From Calliphora vicina (taxonomy: Eukaryota > Arthropoda > Insecta > Diptera > Calliphoridae), in NCBI RefSeq assembly GCF_958450345.1, contig NC_088781.1:120416431-120480430 (forward strand): a DNA stretch of 64,000 bases. Direction: 5' to 3'. Positions within the stretch are counted from its first letter, which is position 1. The number at the start of each line of letters is the position of its first letter. The notes under the pieces were generated by a model. That model was not told the origin of the DNA. It searched no databases and saw only the letters and a list, made by a program, of their open reading frames with translations. Below, in pieces: positions 11,461 through 22,906 of this stretch. A program made the position numbers and the translations under genes.

Positions 11461-12575
11461 ATGTATACTCAAACTCACAAAAATATACATAAAATCTCAA
11501 GCTGATACAAATACTCTTACATTCATTCTCATTTTTAGAAACAGACATATAAAAAAGACAAACAAGTCAAATAAAAAAGTAGTTACAAACACTCAAGACA
11601 TACGAGTACCATGTCTAACATTGGAGCAAGAGAACGAGCTATGGAAATTGAAGCAAACAGCAGGCAAAAATAAATCTATAGGAGCTCATCATTCACGTGT
11701 TGCAAATGATGCTTAAAAAGTGACAAACTGATTTTAAATAAATTGAGTCATCTATGACTAAAGAGTAACTACAATAAGAACCAATGTGCACCATTGCCAC
11801 AACTACCAACTACTTGAAGGGGCACAAAATCTGTATGAAGTAGGAAAAAGACACACATTTTGTTATAAATTTAAATTTTTGTTACAATCATCCAAATAAA
11901 TCTGTTTGAATAAGAGACACAACAACCAAAGCATACATATAGGAGTTAACAATGGGAATGATAAATAGTACATAAAATAGCACATTTTCAATAAAGTACC
12001 AATATTTTGTTTAATGAAATAGACTCACTTTCAAGCTGACAACTGCTATTTATAATATTATAAAACGATTTCGAGTCTCAAAAATAATTTTATATATGAA
12101 CTAATACACAATATACATAATTAAGAAATCAGGAATCATAATACTTTCCAGTTACAAATAGTACCCAAAATAAAACCAACCAACCCATCACTGCTTTACA
12201 TTCAATCACAGCAGCAGATACTGGTGCTGCAGTACCAGCCAGCATCAGTTTAACAGCTTGTGTTTTCTATGCAAATGTAAATGTTTTTTTAATAAACGCA
12301 TCCCAGATGGGGTATTCCAAAGCTTGACATGAGCACACACGATTTGGAATTTATAAGTTGCTGTGTATGTCGAAGATAACTAAGCTGCAGTAGTAAAATA
12401 AGCACCAATGTGCGTATTTGAGAGAGTGTGTATGGGGGTATTTATTTGAAAAACTTTTTCACATAAACTGAAAGGGTGTTACAAAAAGTGAAAGAAAATT
12501 AATGAAAGGGATACATTTTCAATAGAAATTTTATAAAAGCGATAGATTGTCTACAAAAATGTTATGACGGCTCGG
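11461..12575. other. Unannotated A/T-rich stretch
   Basis: I see no recognisable coding or element ends. A short dyad with CTGGTGCTGCAG lies near 12220. Confidence 0.5.
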
Positions 12576-14061
12576 CAACTGAACAAGTTTTTCTAGAAAA
12601 AGTTGCTCAACAACTAAACAAGTTTTTCTGGAAATAGTTTCCCTGAAACTGAACAAGTTTTTCTACAAAAAGTTGCCCTGAAACTGAACAAGTTTTTCTA
12701 CAAAAAGTTGCTCAGCAACTGAACAAATTTTTCTACAAAAAGTTGCTCAGCAACTGAACAAGTTTTGCTAGAAAAAGTTGTTCAGAAACTGAACAAGTTT
12801 TTCTAGAAAAAGTTGTTCAGAAACTGAACAAGTTTTTCTAGAAAAAGTTGCTCAGCAACTGAGCAAGTTTTTCTAGGAAAAGTTGCTCAGCAACTGAGCA
12901 AGTTTTTCTAGGAAAAGTTGCTCCGCAACTGAGCAAGTTTTTCTAGGAAAAGTTGCTCAGCAACTGAGCAAGTTTTTCTAGGAAAAGTTTCTCAGCAACT
13001 GAACAAGTTTTTCTAGAAAAACTTGCTCAGCAACTGAACATGTTTTTCTAGAAAAAGTTGATCAGCAACTGAACAAGTTTTTCTAGAAAAAGTTGATCAG
13101 CAACTGAACAAGTTTTTCTAGAAAAAGTTGATCAGCAACTGAACAAGTTTTTCTAGAAAAAGTTGATCAGCAACTGAACAAGTTTTTCTAGAAAAAGTTG
13201 ATCAGCAACTGAACAAGTTTTTCTAGAAAAAGTTGATCAGCAACTGAACAAGTTTTTCTAGAAAAAGTTGATCAGCAACTGAACAAGTTTTTCTAGAAAA
13301 AGTTGATCAGCAACTGAACAAGTTTTTCTAGAAAAAGTTGATCAGCAACTGAACAAGTTTTTCTAGAAAAAGTTGATCAGCAACTGAACAAGTTTTTCTA
13401 GAAAAAGTTGATCAGCAACTGAACAAGTTTTTCTAGAAAAAGTTGATCAGCAACTGAACAAGTTTTTCTAGAAAAAGTTGATCAGCAATTGAACAAGTTT
13501 TTCTAGAAAAAGTTGATCAGCAACTGAACAAGTTTTTCTAGAAAAACTTGATCAGCAACTGAACAAGTTTTTCTAGAAAAACTTGATCAGCAACTGATCA
13601 AGTGTTTCTAGAAAAAGTAGATCAGCAACTGAACAAGTTTTTCTAGAAAAAGTTGCTCAGCAACTGAATAAGTTTTTCTAGAAATAGTTGCTCAGCAGCT
13701 GAACAAGTTTTTCTAGAAAAAGTTGCTCAGCAGGTGAACAAGTTTTTCTAGAAAAAGTTGCTCAGCAACTGAAGAAGTTTTTCTTGAAAAAGTTGATCAG
13801 CAACTGAAGAAGTTTTTCTTGAAAAAGTTGATCAGCAACTGAAGAAGTTTTTCTAGAAAAAGTTCATCAGCAACTGAACAAGTTTTTCTAGAAAAAGTTG
13901 CTCAGCAACTGAACAAGTTTTTCTAGAAAAAGTTGCTCAGCAACTGAACAAGTTTTTCTAGAAAAAGTTGCTCAGCAACTGAACAAGTTTTTCTAGAAAA
14001 AGTTGATCAGCAACTGAACAAGTTTTTCTTGAAAAAGTTGCTCAGAAGTTGAGCAAGCTTT
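12576..14061. repeat. 35-bp tandem array built of two palindromes
   Basis: About 42 units of 35 bp. TTCTA recurs at 12591 and again exactly 40 periods later at 13991, so no net indel occurred. Each unit contains the 14-bp perfect palindrome TTTTTCTAGAAAAA and a GTTGMTCAGCAAC dyad (GTTGCT/AGCAAC in many units). The middle block at 13046-13600 is nearly uniform with the GATCAG variant; the edges carry GCTCAG and other variants. Since 35 is not a multiple of three, a coding role is unlikely. Units touch without spacers, so it is not CRISPR-like. Confidence 0.95.
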
Positions 14062-15435
14062 TGTAAATTTTCTAAGCTTTAGTTTTCTATATAGATATAG
14101 ATGTATCGCTTTCATAAAATTTCTATAAAAAATTTATCCCGAAATAAAATGTCTATAGAAATTTATCGCCATCATTAATTTCTATAACATTACATTTTCT
14201 ATCAAATATATAAAACAAAATTCTTAAACTTACACTCTTTATTGCATGACCCTATTATGTTTTGTGCTTAAGCTCCAATACATAGACTTAAAATGCCAAT
14301 GCAATTTTATTCAAAATAAATATTTAAACAATCACATCATGTGTTTTATGCCATAAAGCATAAATAGGATTTTCTGGGAATGAAATAGTATGACTTTAAA
14401 ATACCACACACACCAAACGGATTTCTTATCAGGGATTAAATGGTATGTTTCATTAATATTCTATCAATCCCATAATATTTAAAGGTTGCTCGTGTAAAGT
14501 TACTCTACATATCCAGATTTGTTAGGGAAAATATTGATTCTTGAAATTTTCTTATTCCTGTTTTTATCATTGTTTCAACTAAAATGGTAATATGAATACA
14601 GAACTATATCAAATGTAAGGATGCAAAAACATTGGAATGCCAGTACATCTTGGATAGTCGTCAATTTATAAATATATATTGTATCAAATTCAAATTGTTA
14701 TATACTTATACAAAGTAACAGGGATGAAGCATACATATGAGGAGTAAAATTTCACTTTATTATCTTCACATTTATTGAATAAGGGTGACAATTTATTGAG
14801 TTTTATTTATCTGAAGCTTATTTTCGAAACAAATCACCAGAGAAATGAAGAAGTTATGAAGTGGGAAGTAGAAAAACATACATCAATAAAACTAAATAAA
14901 AATATTATTACAAAAGATAGTGTTTAAAATAAAATTTTACCGATTTTTCATATTAAGATTTAATTTTTTACAAATACTCTTATAACTAGGCCTTTTTTGA
15001 CGAAAAACTAAAATAATTTATACAAAAATGTGAGGTTAAATGAATCAATAAATAAAACTAAGTTTTAAACATTATTTTGATATACAAATTTAATTATTAT
15101 TTAATGCAAACATCAATACTACCATAGTAAAATTTAAATTACCCGGTAAATATTCTACGTGCGAGTATTTTCAAATATTTTATAGCTGTAACTCAAAATA
15201 TTTTTTGTGTATTACAGAGAGATTCGTAATCCTTATTATTTTTATTTTCTTCCAAGCTTTTTATAGCAAAGTTTTACTTCTTAACATTAATTCATCTATT
15301 TTATTAACAGTAACTTCAGTAGTTTAACATAACTGTTTTATGACAACTTTGAGGAAGAGCTTTTTTTCAAGGAGACTGGAATTGTAAGCTTTAATGCTAT
15401 AAAAGCTTCACTGAGGAATGTTACCACAATATTTT
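14062..15435. other. A/T-rich stretch, nothing recognised
   Basis: Short TTTCTATAGAAATTTAT-type motifs at 14120-14200 recall the small repeats at 18935-19155. Otherwise no gene or element ends were found. Confidence 0.45.
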
Positions 15436-15439
15436 ATTT

Positions 15440-16182
15440 CAGGAATCCCGAAGCCCGGGATTTTTTAATTTTAAATCCCGGGGTTTTCGGAATTTTCCAA
15501 ATCCCGTTTTTCATAAATAAATAGGGGAAATTGTCATTTTTGTGTGCCTTTTTCATTCATTTTGACATTCTACATGCCCGAATATCGCAAAGTGATGTTC
15601 AGCAAAGTTGTTAAGCTAAACTCCAGCTACAATATAGTTAATAAAGGAAAACGGTATTTTTGGTTTTCCTTGAGTGGAGCTCTAGAAAATCAATTCTTCA
15701 CCTTTTTTTTGTAAGTTATCTAACAAAACTCAATTTAAATACTCTTCAAATGAAATTGATTTTATCTCAGATGAGGAGCTCGAACAAAATGAAAATATTT
15801 CGATTGCTAAAAGGCTAAAAGATATTATTAGTAAATGTAAAAAGCCCAAATAACAATAATGAAACCAAATTATAATGTAGATTTTCAACTTGCAAAAGAA
15901 ATAGATCATTTTATTTCTGAAGGAACAAGAGGAAAATACTTGCAGGGTTGTTGTAAGTATTTGCAAATGGGTTTGCCAATGTGAAAGATGGAATATGAAA
16001 GATGTTTTTCGGCAGCAGCATATGTCAGAAACAAAATTCGTTCCAGAATGGCATATTAAATCATAGATGTAATGATATTGTTAAGAAGCTATTTAAAATA
16101 AACACTATTTTTTTAACTAAGGTACTGTTTTTTACCAGTATGTCGATTTTTCACGAAAAATCAGTACCGATTAGCATCTCTA
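15440..16182 (+). pseudogene. hAT element with transposase C-terminal remnant
   Basis: The 5' side (15441-15520) has repeated AATCCCG/CCGGGATT motifs, as in the hAT element at 17370-18093. The plus strand then gives an acidic segment at 15745-15840 and, at 15990-16090, CFSAAAYVRNKIRSRM followed by LLRSYLK, which is the conserved hAT dimerisation region near the C-terminus. Stops and frame changes make it a pseudogene. It ends at 16182 in GATTAGCATCTCTA, a decayed version of the 3' TIR seen at 18093, so this is probably a relative of the autonomous source. Confidence 0.75.
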
Positions 16183-16266
16183 ATCCTACCACATAGTGGG
16201 GAGAATATAATGCGTTTTTGCAAATATTTGTAAGTATACCGATCGACTTAGAATCACTTTCTGATA
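16183..16266 (+). mobile_element. Family A repeat, truncated copy
   Basis: It carries CCACATAGTGGGGAG, ATAATGCG, then GTATACCGATCGACTTAGAA and stops at CACTTTCTG. Its 5' end touches the hAT 3' end, so the hAT likely inserted in or beside it. Confidence 0.75.
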
Positions 16267-16920
16267 ATAATAAAAATAAATCTAAATTACCCTTAAAAAA
16301 ATAATACAAATTAAAGACTTTTTTTATAAAGGACGTCTTTAGTTTGGTTCAAAAAACTAAAATAAATATTTTCTTTGTACTTTGTTTAGATAAAAATATC
16401 TGTATTAACTTATACAAACCAAAAAATATAAATTCGATAAGCATTATATGCAAGATTTACAAACAAAATTTTTGTGGTCGCCATATAGGACTCAAGGTTG
16501 CTGTAAATCCTGTTGCACTGTAGTTAGAGTTGAACAACTCGTCAGTAAATAAATGATTATTCTCCAATGGTGCTTACAGAGTAAGTATGTCTATTAGAGC
16601 AAACATTTCTGCTCATATCATAGCATATCTTTTTAACGATTTATGGAAATTTTGTCATTAGTCGGTCCATCGGGCAATTTCTGAAATTATTTCGGTAATT
16701 CAAAAATATCGTAGCATGAAATGGGGTGGAACAGTGATTTGCATTCCCGAGTTGGTTCTCTTTCCTTACGGACTATATTCATTGCAGAAATTCGGCCAGC
16801 GCTTTGATCCTTTGATGTAGTCCTGCTGTACTTACTTTTACTTTTTATAGTAGGTCGAGATACCATATAACCCGGTTATCGTAAGAATAAGTAAAATTAT
16901 GTGGTTCTTGAGGATTTTCC
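16267..16920. other. Unannotated stretch
   Basis: Base composition is slightly less A/T-rich at 16640-16860, but no protein motif was recognised on either strand. Confidence 0.4.
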
Positions 16921-17127
16921 TCAATCGGTGATATATTCTCCAGGATCAAAAATGTCAACAAGCTCATCTTTTACATCACTTTTAACATCATCCTCAATTA
17001 ATTCATCTTTCAATTCGCTCACATTATCCAGTGCATCCGAGTAGTCCAATCCTCTTTGAAAAAGAGTCGCAATTTCTTCGTAGTCCAAACCGGTCTCACA
17101 AGCCACTTTTGAAGCTAATTTAAACAA
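16921..17127 (-). CDS. Unidentified acidic ORF, 68 codons
   Basis: A short minus-strand frame is rich in Asp and Glu, including ELKDELIEDDVKSDVKDEL, and ends at a TGA just inside 16921. Composition looks more protein-like than neighbouring frames. The region before residue 5 has a TTTGTTTAAATTAG tract that could be a splice acceptor, so it may be a terminal exon or a leftover of a transposon N-terminus. I recognise no family. It lies between hAT debris and the RT pseudogene. It may not be a gene. Confidence 0.3.
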   Translation of the reverse strand: MFKLASKVACETGLDYEEIATLFQRGLDYSDALDNVSELKDELIEDDVKSDVKDELVDIFDPGEYITD

Positions 17128-17274
17128 AATAATACCTTAAAATTCAAACATAACAAAAAGTGTTTCTGCTACAAAGTTACACTAAAGATAACGATACGTC
17201 TCTGAGACGTATGTTGTGCTTATTTTCGTTTATTTCTCAACGCCAGAGATAATTGAGCGTGAGAAAGTTGTATG

Positions 17275-17361
17275 TTAACAAATGTGAGATTAATAGCTCA
17301 ACTAACTAGGGTTAAACGCATGAACTTGGTATTTCCTAAGTTAATATGTAAACCTGCTTCA
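17275..17361 (-). pseudogene. RT pseudogene, part downstream of the hAT insertion
   Basis: The minus strand gives ASEAGLHINLGNTKFMRL, the segment that follows the YADD box in RTE-type reverse transcriptases. It continues the fragment at 18102-18927 once the 724-bp hAT element and one target duplication are set aside. Confidence 0.75.
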
Positions 17362-17369
17362 CTTGCCGT

Positions 17370-18093
17370 TAGGGATGCCAAACGGGACTGGGTTTTACAA
17401 ATCCCGGGATTCGGGATTTTAAAAATGTAAATCCCGGAATCCCTGGATTTTTCGGGACCCCGGGATTTTTCGGGATCCCGGGATTTCGGGATTTTTCGGG
17501 ACTTCGGGATTTTAGTTAAACGTCAAAAACATCAAATTCAACAATAAAAACTATTATATCATTAATATATTTAAGTAAAAACATAACAAATCAAAAACTA
17601 ATGCGTTAAATTAAAATAAAATGGTCCATGATTTCCCCTAGCTCCATACAATTGTCCCCCGGAGTACTGTTTGAGCAGTCATAAATATCTTGATTATGCG
17701 GCAATCCTTATAAAATTTTGCACAAAATAAGTTGTAATTACTCTGAAATTATACTGTAAAGTACTGCGGAAATCGGGCTACATTTGCCCCTAGTCCCCTT
17801 TAGAAAATAACTTGAACATAAATTTCGTAAAAGTGTAAATTGTGTAAAAGCCTGTTAATGCAAGGGAGACGTGCTGCTCTCCGATTCAAATGAAAAAATC
17901 TGTCTGCGTTTGGATTTGAAGCGAGATTAGTATTATAAAAAATATGCCGAAATTTAGCTTTCTAAGTATTTTGGGTGCTTCAAAAATCTTCCTAAAATAT
18001 CAAAAATCTCATAATATTTCGGGATTTGTTAATCGGGAAATCCCGATCCCGAAAAATCCCGGGATTTTCGGGATTTCGGGATTGGCATCCCTA
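17370..18093. mobile_element. Non-autonomous hAT element, 724 bp, intact ends
   Basis: Perfect 12-bp terminal inverted repeats TAGGGATGCCAA at 17370 and TTGGCATCCCTA ending at 18093, flanked by an exact 8-bp duplication CTTGCCGT (17362-17369 and 18094-18101), diagnostic of hAT transposition. Both subterminal zones hold many CGGGATTT/AAATCCCG motifs, probable transposase-binding sites. The interior at about 17625-17800 resembles family A (CATGATTTCCCCTAGCTCC, CAGTCATAAATATCTT), suggesting capture of foreign sequence. No transposase is present. It sits inside the RT pseudogene. Confidence 0.95.
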
Positions 18094-18101
18094 CTTGCCG
18101 T

Positions 18102-18927
18102 GGTCTGTATTTCCCCTAGTTTGGCTGCCATATCGTTGAATGTTTGGGCTAGGAGACATACATATGTCGTCGGCATAATCTAAATATTCGAGGCGTCCAG
18201 CTAGGCCCCAAGAGATGCCTCTTATATTGATCGTTGGCTTAAGCATTATAACGTCAAGTACTTTATTGAACATCAATGGTAATAAAATGCAGCCTTGTCG
18301 TACACCTGCGTTAAATTTAAAGGGTCTTTCCACATTGCGTTCATGTAACACCAAACATGTTGAATCCCGGTATAAGGCCCGGATTAGATCAATTAAATCA
18401 TGTGGAACTCCTTTGCACTATAGCGTTTGCTGGTGAAGAGTTTCGAATAGGCAATATAGAGCGAATCGACATTCCATCCATTGTTCGACAGTAATACTAA
18501 GGCTTTTCACGTGATCCGTTAATGAGTGATGTGCCCTAAAACTAGCCTGCTCAGGAGGAAGTTGGTAAGACAGTGATGAGGATAATCGGTTATGAATGAT
18601 ATGCGCTGTTACTTTGTTAATAATTGCCAATAAGGTTATGCACCTCCAATTCCGACCAACTGTAAAGTCACCCTTTATTATAACCCCAATATTGAACTCA
18701 GGTGGAAGTGCATGTAAAAGATGGGTATCCGTCTTAAGCAATTCTGGGTTGATGTTAACCACGCCTGGTGCTTTACCATTCTTGAGTGCTTTTATAGCAT
18801 TAACTATTTCCGCCTCTTCTGGGCAGGTGGTGGGTTCCAGTATTGACAATATGTCGGCGAAGTAATCAGTGATAACATCCATCGAGTCCTTCAGGGGATA
18901 ATCAGTGGCACGGTTACCATAAACCAT
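18102..18927 (-). pseudogene. RTE-type non-LTR reverse transcriptase fragment
   Basis: From 18927 the minus strand encodes IKALKNGKAPGVVNINPELL, NWRCITLLAIINKV, and PEQASFRAHHSLTDHV, the fingers/palm of a non-LTR RT. After a frame break near 18430 come GVRQGCIL.PLMF and LEYLDYADDIC, with the catalytic YADD encoded at 18163-18177. The style (GKAPG, RGITLLSI, EQAGFR, GVRQGC, DYADDIC) is that of RTE-like elements. Clade assignment is from memory of motif style. Frameshifts and the hAT insertion show it is dead. Confidence 0.85.
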
Positions 18928-18934
18928 AAAATGA

Positions 18935-19155
18935 TGAAATATTAGTATATAAAATTAATGGAAACGAAAATTTCTCTATAGAAAATTAATGGAAACGACT
19001 AATTTTCTGCAGATAGATAAATAAAATGATGAATTTTCTAACGAAAATTAATTATAGCGACAAATTCTCTATAGAAAAGTTGTTGCTTCCATTAATTTTC
19101 TATAGAGAATTTGTGAAAATTAATGATATCGACAAATTTTCTATAGAAAACTTGC
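18935..19155. repeat. Short repeats around TTTTCTATAGAAAA
   Basis: Four to five copies of an element containing TTTTCTATAGAAAATTAATG occur in both orientations, spaced about 35-50 bp. Each has a dyad centred on CTATAG. Function unknown; probably a degenerate minisatellite. Confidence 0.6.
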
Positions 19156-19159
19156 CGGA

Positions 19160-20125
19160 ACCCGGTCCGCGTTGCCGGCCCTTAGAAAACATCTGTTTTA
19201 TATTGCATCTCGATCTCGGACTCCCCGACTTAACTTCGCTCTCGAAACTCTTATTAACTGTAACCTGATTCAGTAGGATAATTGATCTTCATTCATTACT
19301 GTATCAATCGATTTGTATTTCATTGTTTCGCCGGGCAGTTTCAGTTGAATTTTCTCATTGAGCTTGTTGACATCATTTGAGCCAAAATTGCAGACTTGGG
19401 AATACCTTATCGACAACTTCTTAAATATTCATTTGCATTTAGCGGGATAAATTGGATTTTTTCCATTATTGATGTTTCGTCAGAAGGATCTTTCAGCAAA
19501 TGCATTCGCATATTCATCGATAGAGTTCGGTTTATGCAGTTTCCTTTACAGTGAAATAAATTTGAAGGAAATTGGCAGCATCAAGCGGGATTCAATTATA
19601 TGGTACATTTGGCCTTGAACTTTAAATGTGGACAGGAAGCCGACGTTGTTTACGATATTAGTTGCCACGAAGGACGTCATTTGAAAGCATGAAATGTACT
19701 TTCGCATATATTTGAAGGAAGTGCTTGGAAAATGGAGTGACGCCGGAAATGTAACTTAGAAGCAGTTCAGACGGCTCAATAATTGGTGCCCGAACAACTT
19801 CACCCTTCGAACAGCACATTCCATAGGGAAGAGATTAATTAGGGAACTTCAGAACGCTGCAATGTGAGCAAAGTTAGTTCATTGCGCCTATCAGTACGTC
19901 CTTGTGATTCCTGTAGTTATCATCCTTATTGCAATGCAATGTCACCAACTTTAAATCAATTGTATCTCCCGTTAGCGATAGACTTTTAGTCTTTCGATAT
20001 GCTGTTGAGGTGTCTCTGCAGCTATCGATGAAAATACACTGCTACGCATTTGCTGAAGATTTGATTCGCGTTCTCGTTCGCGTTCTCGTTCTGTTTCCAC
20101 GTAGATGACCTTTCCCGATTTTCCT
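19160..20125 (-). pseudogene. Internally deleted Helitron Rep/helicase remnant
   Basis: The minus strand starts with LQQMRSSVFSSIAAETPQQ near 20070, a Helitron N-terminal motif, then CSHCSVLKF and MCCSKGEV at about 19870-19800, and SKHFLQIY at about 19715, all from the Helitron-like N-terminal domain. FKVQGQMYH follows near 19610. The reading then jumps to NDVNKLNEKIQLKLPGE with KYKSIDTVMNED at 19385-19280, which belongs to the C-terminal Pif1-like helicase. The Rep HUH and central helicase motifs are absent, so more than half of the protein is deleted. Several frames and stops are involved. Confidence 0.8.
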
Positions 20126-20129
20126 GGCA

Positions 20130-21335
20130 CAAACATCAGACAAAGTTCATAAATCGATTAAATCAGAAATCTCAAAATATATCACGAATTAGGAAAAACT
20201 TCAAAGTTCTTAGTTTCTGTGTTTCCCGATTTTTGCTCCGTTGGTTCCAAACAAATTATCTGATCTAAGCTCAGTAGTTTATTGGTATCATAAATTCAGG
20301 TTTAACATATAGAAATATGTATGAAATCTTTAATATGTTTTTAACCATGTTTTCAATATTCTTTCTCTAACATACTTGAAATATTCATTGAACCATAAGA
20401 CTTCAATATGATTCTCCAAATAACAACAGTTGCTGCAATTCTATTAGCTAAATAGTTTATAATTCACACTCTCTCTTTTATATCCGCTGCATTTTTGTAT
20501 TTCCCTTCTTCATAGCATGTCCTTCCTGTTGGAATTTTTTCTATAGAACATCCTTTTATAAAATTTGTCTTCTCCATTTTGTATCTATTACTCAATACAC
20601 AACAAATAGTTTAACAAAATCATTTCAAATTGGCCATGTGATTTAGATAGTGCCAAGTGAAAAAGCGCAATGAATAAACTAAACGGAAAACGTAAGCAAA
20701 TGTGGTGTATTGTAAATGAATGTATGACAGCTTGGAATATAAAAAATAGTTAAGATACTCTTATGTATTTAGTTAAAATTAGAAGAAAAACAAAATAGTG
20801 CTGCTAAAAGGTGGAAACAGTTATATATAATAATTTAAATGTTGGAATAATTTAATATTTTCTATCAGAAATTATTTTGTCTCATTACATTAATTGTTTA
20901 TGAGAATTTAAGTTATTATTTAGTTAAACTACTCAACTTACAGTAACTTAAAACAATAGACAACTATCATTTCATTAGAGACTTATTAACACATTGTCAT
21001 TTGTAGAAAAAACAAACATAAATACAAATAAACCTTGTTCTTGACTGCGTCTGTGGTACTAAAAAGAAGTCAAGACCCAGACAATTATAGCAACAAGCTA
21101 AAAAAATAAATATAGACAGAAGCCAGTGACATGTTTTAACAAAAAGACAAAGAAAAAACATGACGACAATGATGTTGATCATCAACATTAAACAACTACA
21201 AAAAAAATAAAATCATACATCGCACTAAATATTTTCAGAAGATACATTAAGGTGGTCCTTATTGTATAAGTTTTCAATTTTCAATGATCCAACGTCATCT
21301 GAAAACAAAATGCAAAATCAGATAACATCTAGGAG
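20130..21335. other. A/T-rich stretch, nothing recognised
   Basis: No coding or repeat boundary could be supported. The frame at 20997-21188 on the minus strand is hydrophobic but short, and I do not call it. Confidence 0.45.
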
Positions 21336-21339
21336 ATGT

Positions 21340-22075
21340 ACATTTTATTTTAAAAGTCGATTTTTTATCCGAAATATAAGAGAACTCAGTTGAATGTCCT
21401 CTTATCGATTTAACGCTTAAAAACTAAGTTGTTAAGGGTTTTCGATTTCTGAGTTTTTTCATATGAAAAATTTATATTTGATCCGAAATATGAGTGAGTG
21501 GTCACAGTCGAGCTCCTTTTCTCGAATATTTTTTGAGAATTTTCATATGAAAAATTGAGTTTTGATCAGAGTTTTGATCAGCCTTTTTTCAATTCAAAGC
21601 TTATAAACAAAGTTATTAAAAATCGATTTTTGGCAAAAAAAAATAAGTGACAACAGATCGATCTCCGTTTCGCAATTAAAGACTTCTTTATAAAGTTATT
21701 AAGGATTTCGAATTTTTGGGTCTTTCATATTGGTTAGAAATATGAGTGAAAACAGATTGATCTGCTTTTCTCAATTAAATGCTTCTTTATAAAGTTATTA
21801 AGGATTTTAGATTTTTGAGTTTTTTATATGAAAAATCGGATTTTTATTCAAAATATAAGCAATCACAGATCGATTACTCTTTTCTCGATTAAACGCTTAT
21901 TTACAAAATTCTTAAAGATTTTAGATTTTTGGATATTTTCAAATCAAAAATCGATTTTTGGTTAGAAATATGAGTGATCACCGATCGATCCCATTTTCTC
22001 GATTAAACGCTTATTTAAAAAGTTATTAAGGATTTTAGATTCTGGAGTATTTTCATATGAAAATTTGATTGACTC
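21340..22075. repeat. Diverged tandem repeat of about 100-120 bp
   Basis: About six degenerate units share GTTATTAAGGATTTTAGATT, TTTTCTCGATTAAACGCTT, CATATGAAAA and GAAATATGAGTGA. GTTATTAAGG-type landmarks lie near 21429, 21615, 21694, 21794, 21906 and 22021. It adjoins the 3' side of the Tc1-like pseudogene. No coding is seen. Confidence 0.8.
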
Positions 22076-22129
22076 GACAAAAAGTTTTTTGTAGAATTTT
22101 TTTATGGAAACAGCTTCAAATATTGCCGA

Positions 22130-22803
22130 TTAAGTTCTTTTGACATCGAGAAACTGGCAATAACTTTCTGTGTTTATTTTTTTAGTTCTTTTTTAATAAG
22201 TGCCCAATATCTTTCCAGAGGCCGAAGTTCTGGACAGTTTGGCGGATTTGCCTCCCGTTTTTATATAATTATAAATTCCGCTTTTGTAATATATTTTTCT
22301 GTTTTTATCGTGCCTGATGTCACAGATGATTAGCTTCTTTTGCCTTGCCACACAAGAAAATTTTTAGGGAATTTTATTTGCTTTTTTATCGGGTATTGTA
22401 CTTGAATCAACTTAGGATTAGCTATGGGTCTGCGCACAAAACAATCAGGTTTATTCGACAATCATAGGTTTATTCGACTTCTTTTGCCTTAACAATATCC
22501 ATTAGCACTTTTTTCTTGAAGATACAGGCTTTTTAACGATGTTCAAGTCTTCCTTATACTATTTAATGGCTTTGAAACAGATCTTCTTCACGCTTCAAGT
22601 TGATTATGGGAAATAAATATTAGTGGAAAAGCAGACTGGAGTAGCTTTTCAAAAAATGTAACTAAATAACAATCAATTGAAAAATTAATATGTTATGCTA
22701 GCTTTTGTGATAACATGTTTTTCGAAATTTGTTCATGCAAATGCTTGCGTTTTCTTATATTTCTTAAACATTGTTGACGTAAACTGCGGTGATTTTTAGC
22801 CAT
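22130..22803 (-). pseudogene. Tc1/mariner-superfamily transposase, internally deleted
   Basis: A minus-strand start at 22803 gives MAKNHRSLRQQCLRN with a basic N-terminus and then stops. Farther on are FPKNFLVWQ and SSVTSGTIKTE, then NPPNCPELRPLERYWALIKK at about 22255-22195, matching the C-terminal catalytic region of Tc1-like enzymes; the third acidic residue is the Glu encoded at 22214-22212. The block holding the second catalytic Asp is missing. The same subfamily recurs at 37354-38058. Confidence 0.8.
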
Positions 22804-22906
22804 TTTCCCAACGATTTTTACAAATCTTTTTCTTTTTAAAATAAGTCAAAACCATTTTAAAATTAGTTGCAGACTGAAATAGTTGTGATGTTTTGAAATT
22901 GTAACT

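Noticed and set aside
12576..14061. CRISPR-like repeat array
   Set aside because: Units are contiguous with no unique spacers, and the surroundings are eukaryotic transposon debris.
16800..16890. Possible tRNA-like segment
   Set aside because: No cloverleaf with acceptor and T-arm consensus could be built by eye.
18091..18436. Plus-strand frames over the RT fragment
   Set aside because: They are shadows of the minus-strand reverse transcriptase with its YADD motif.
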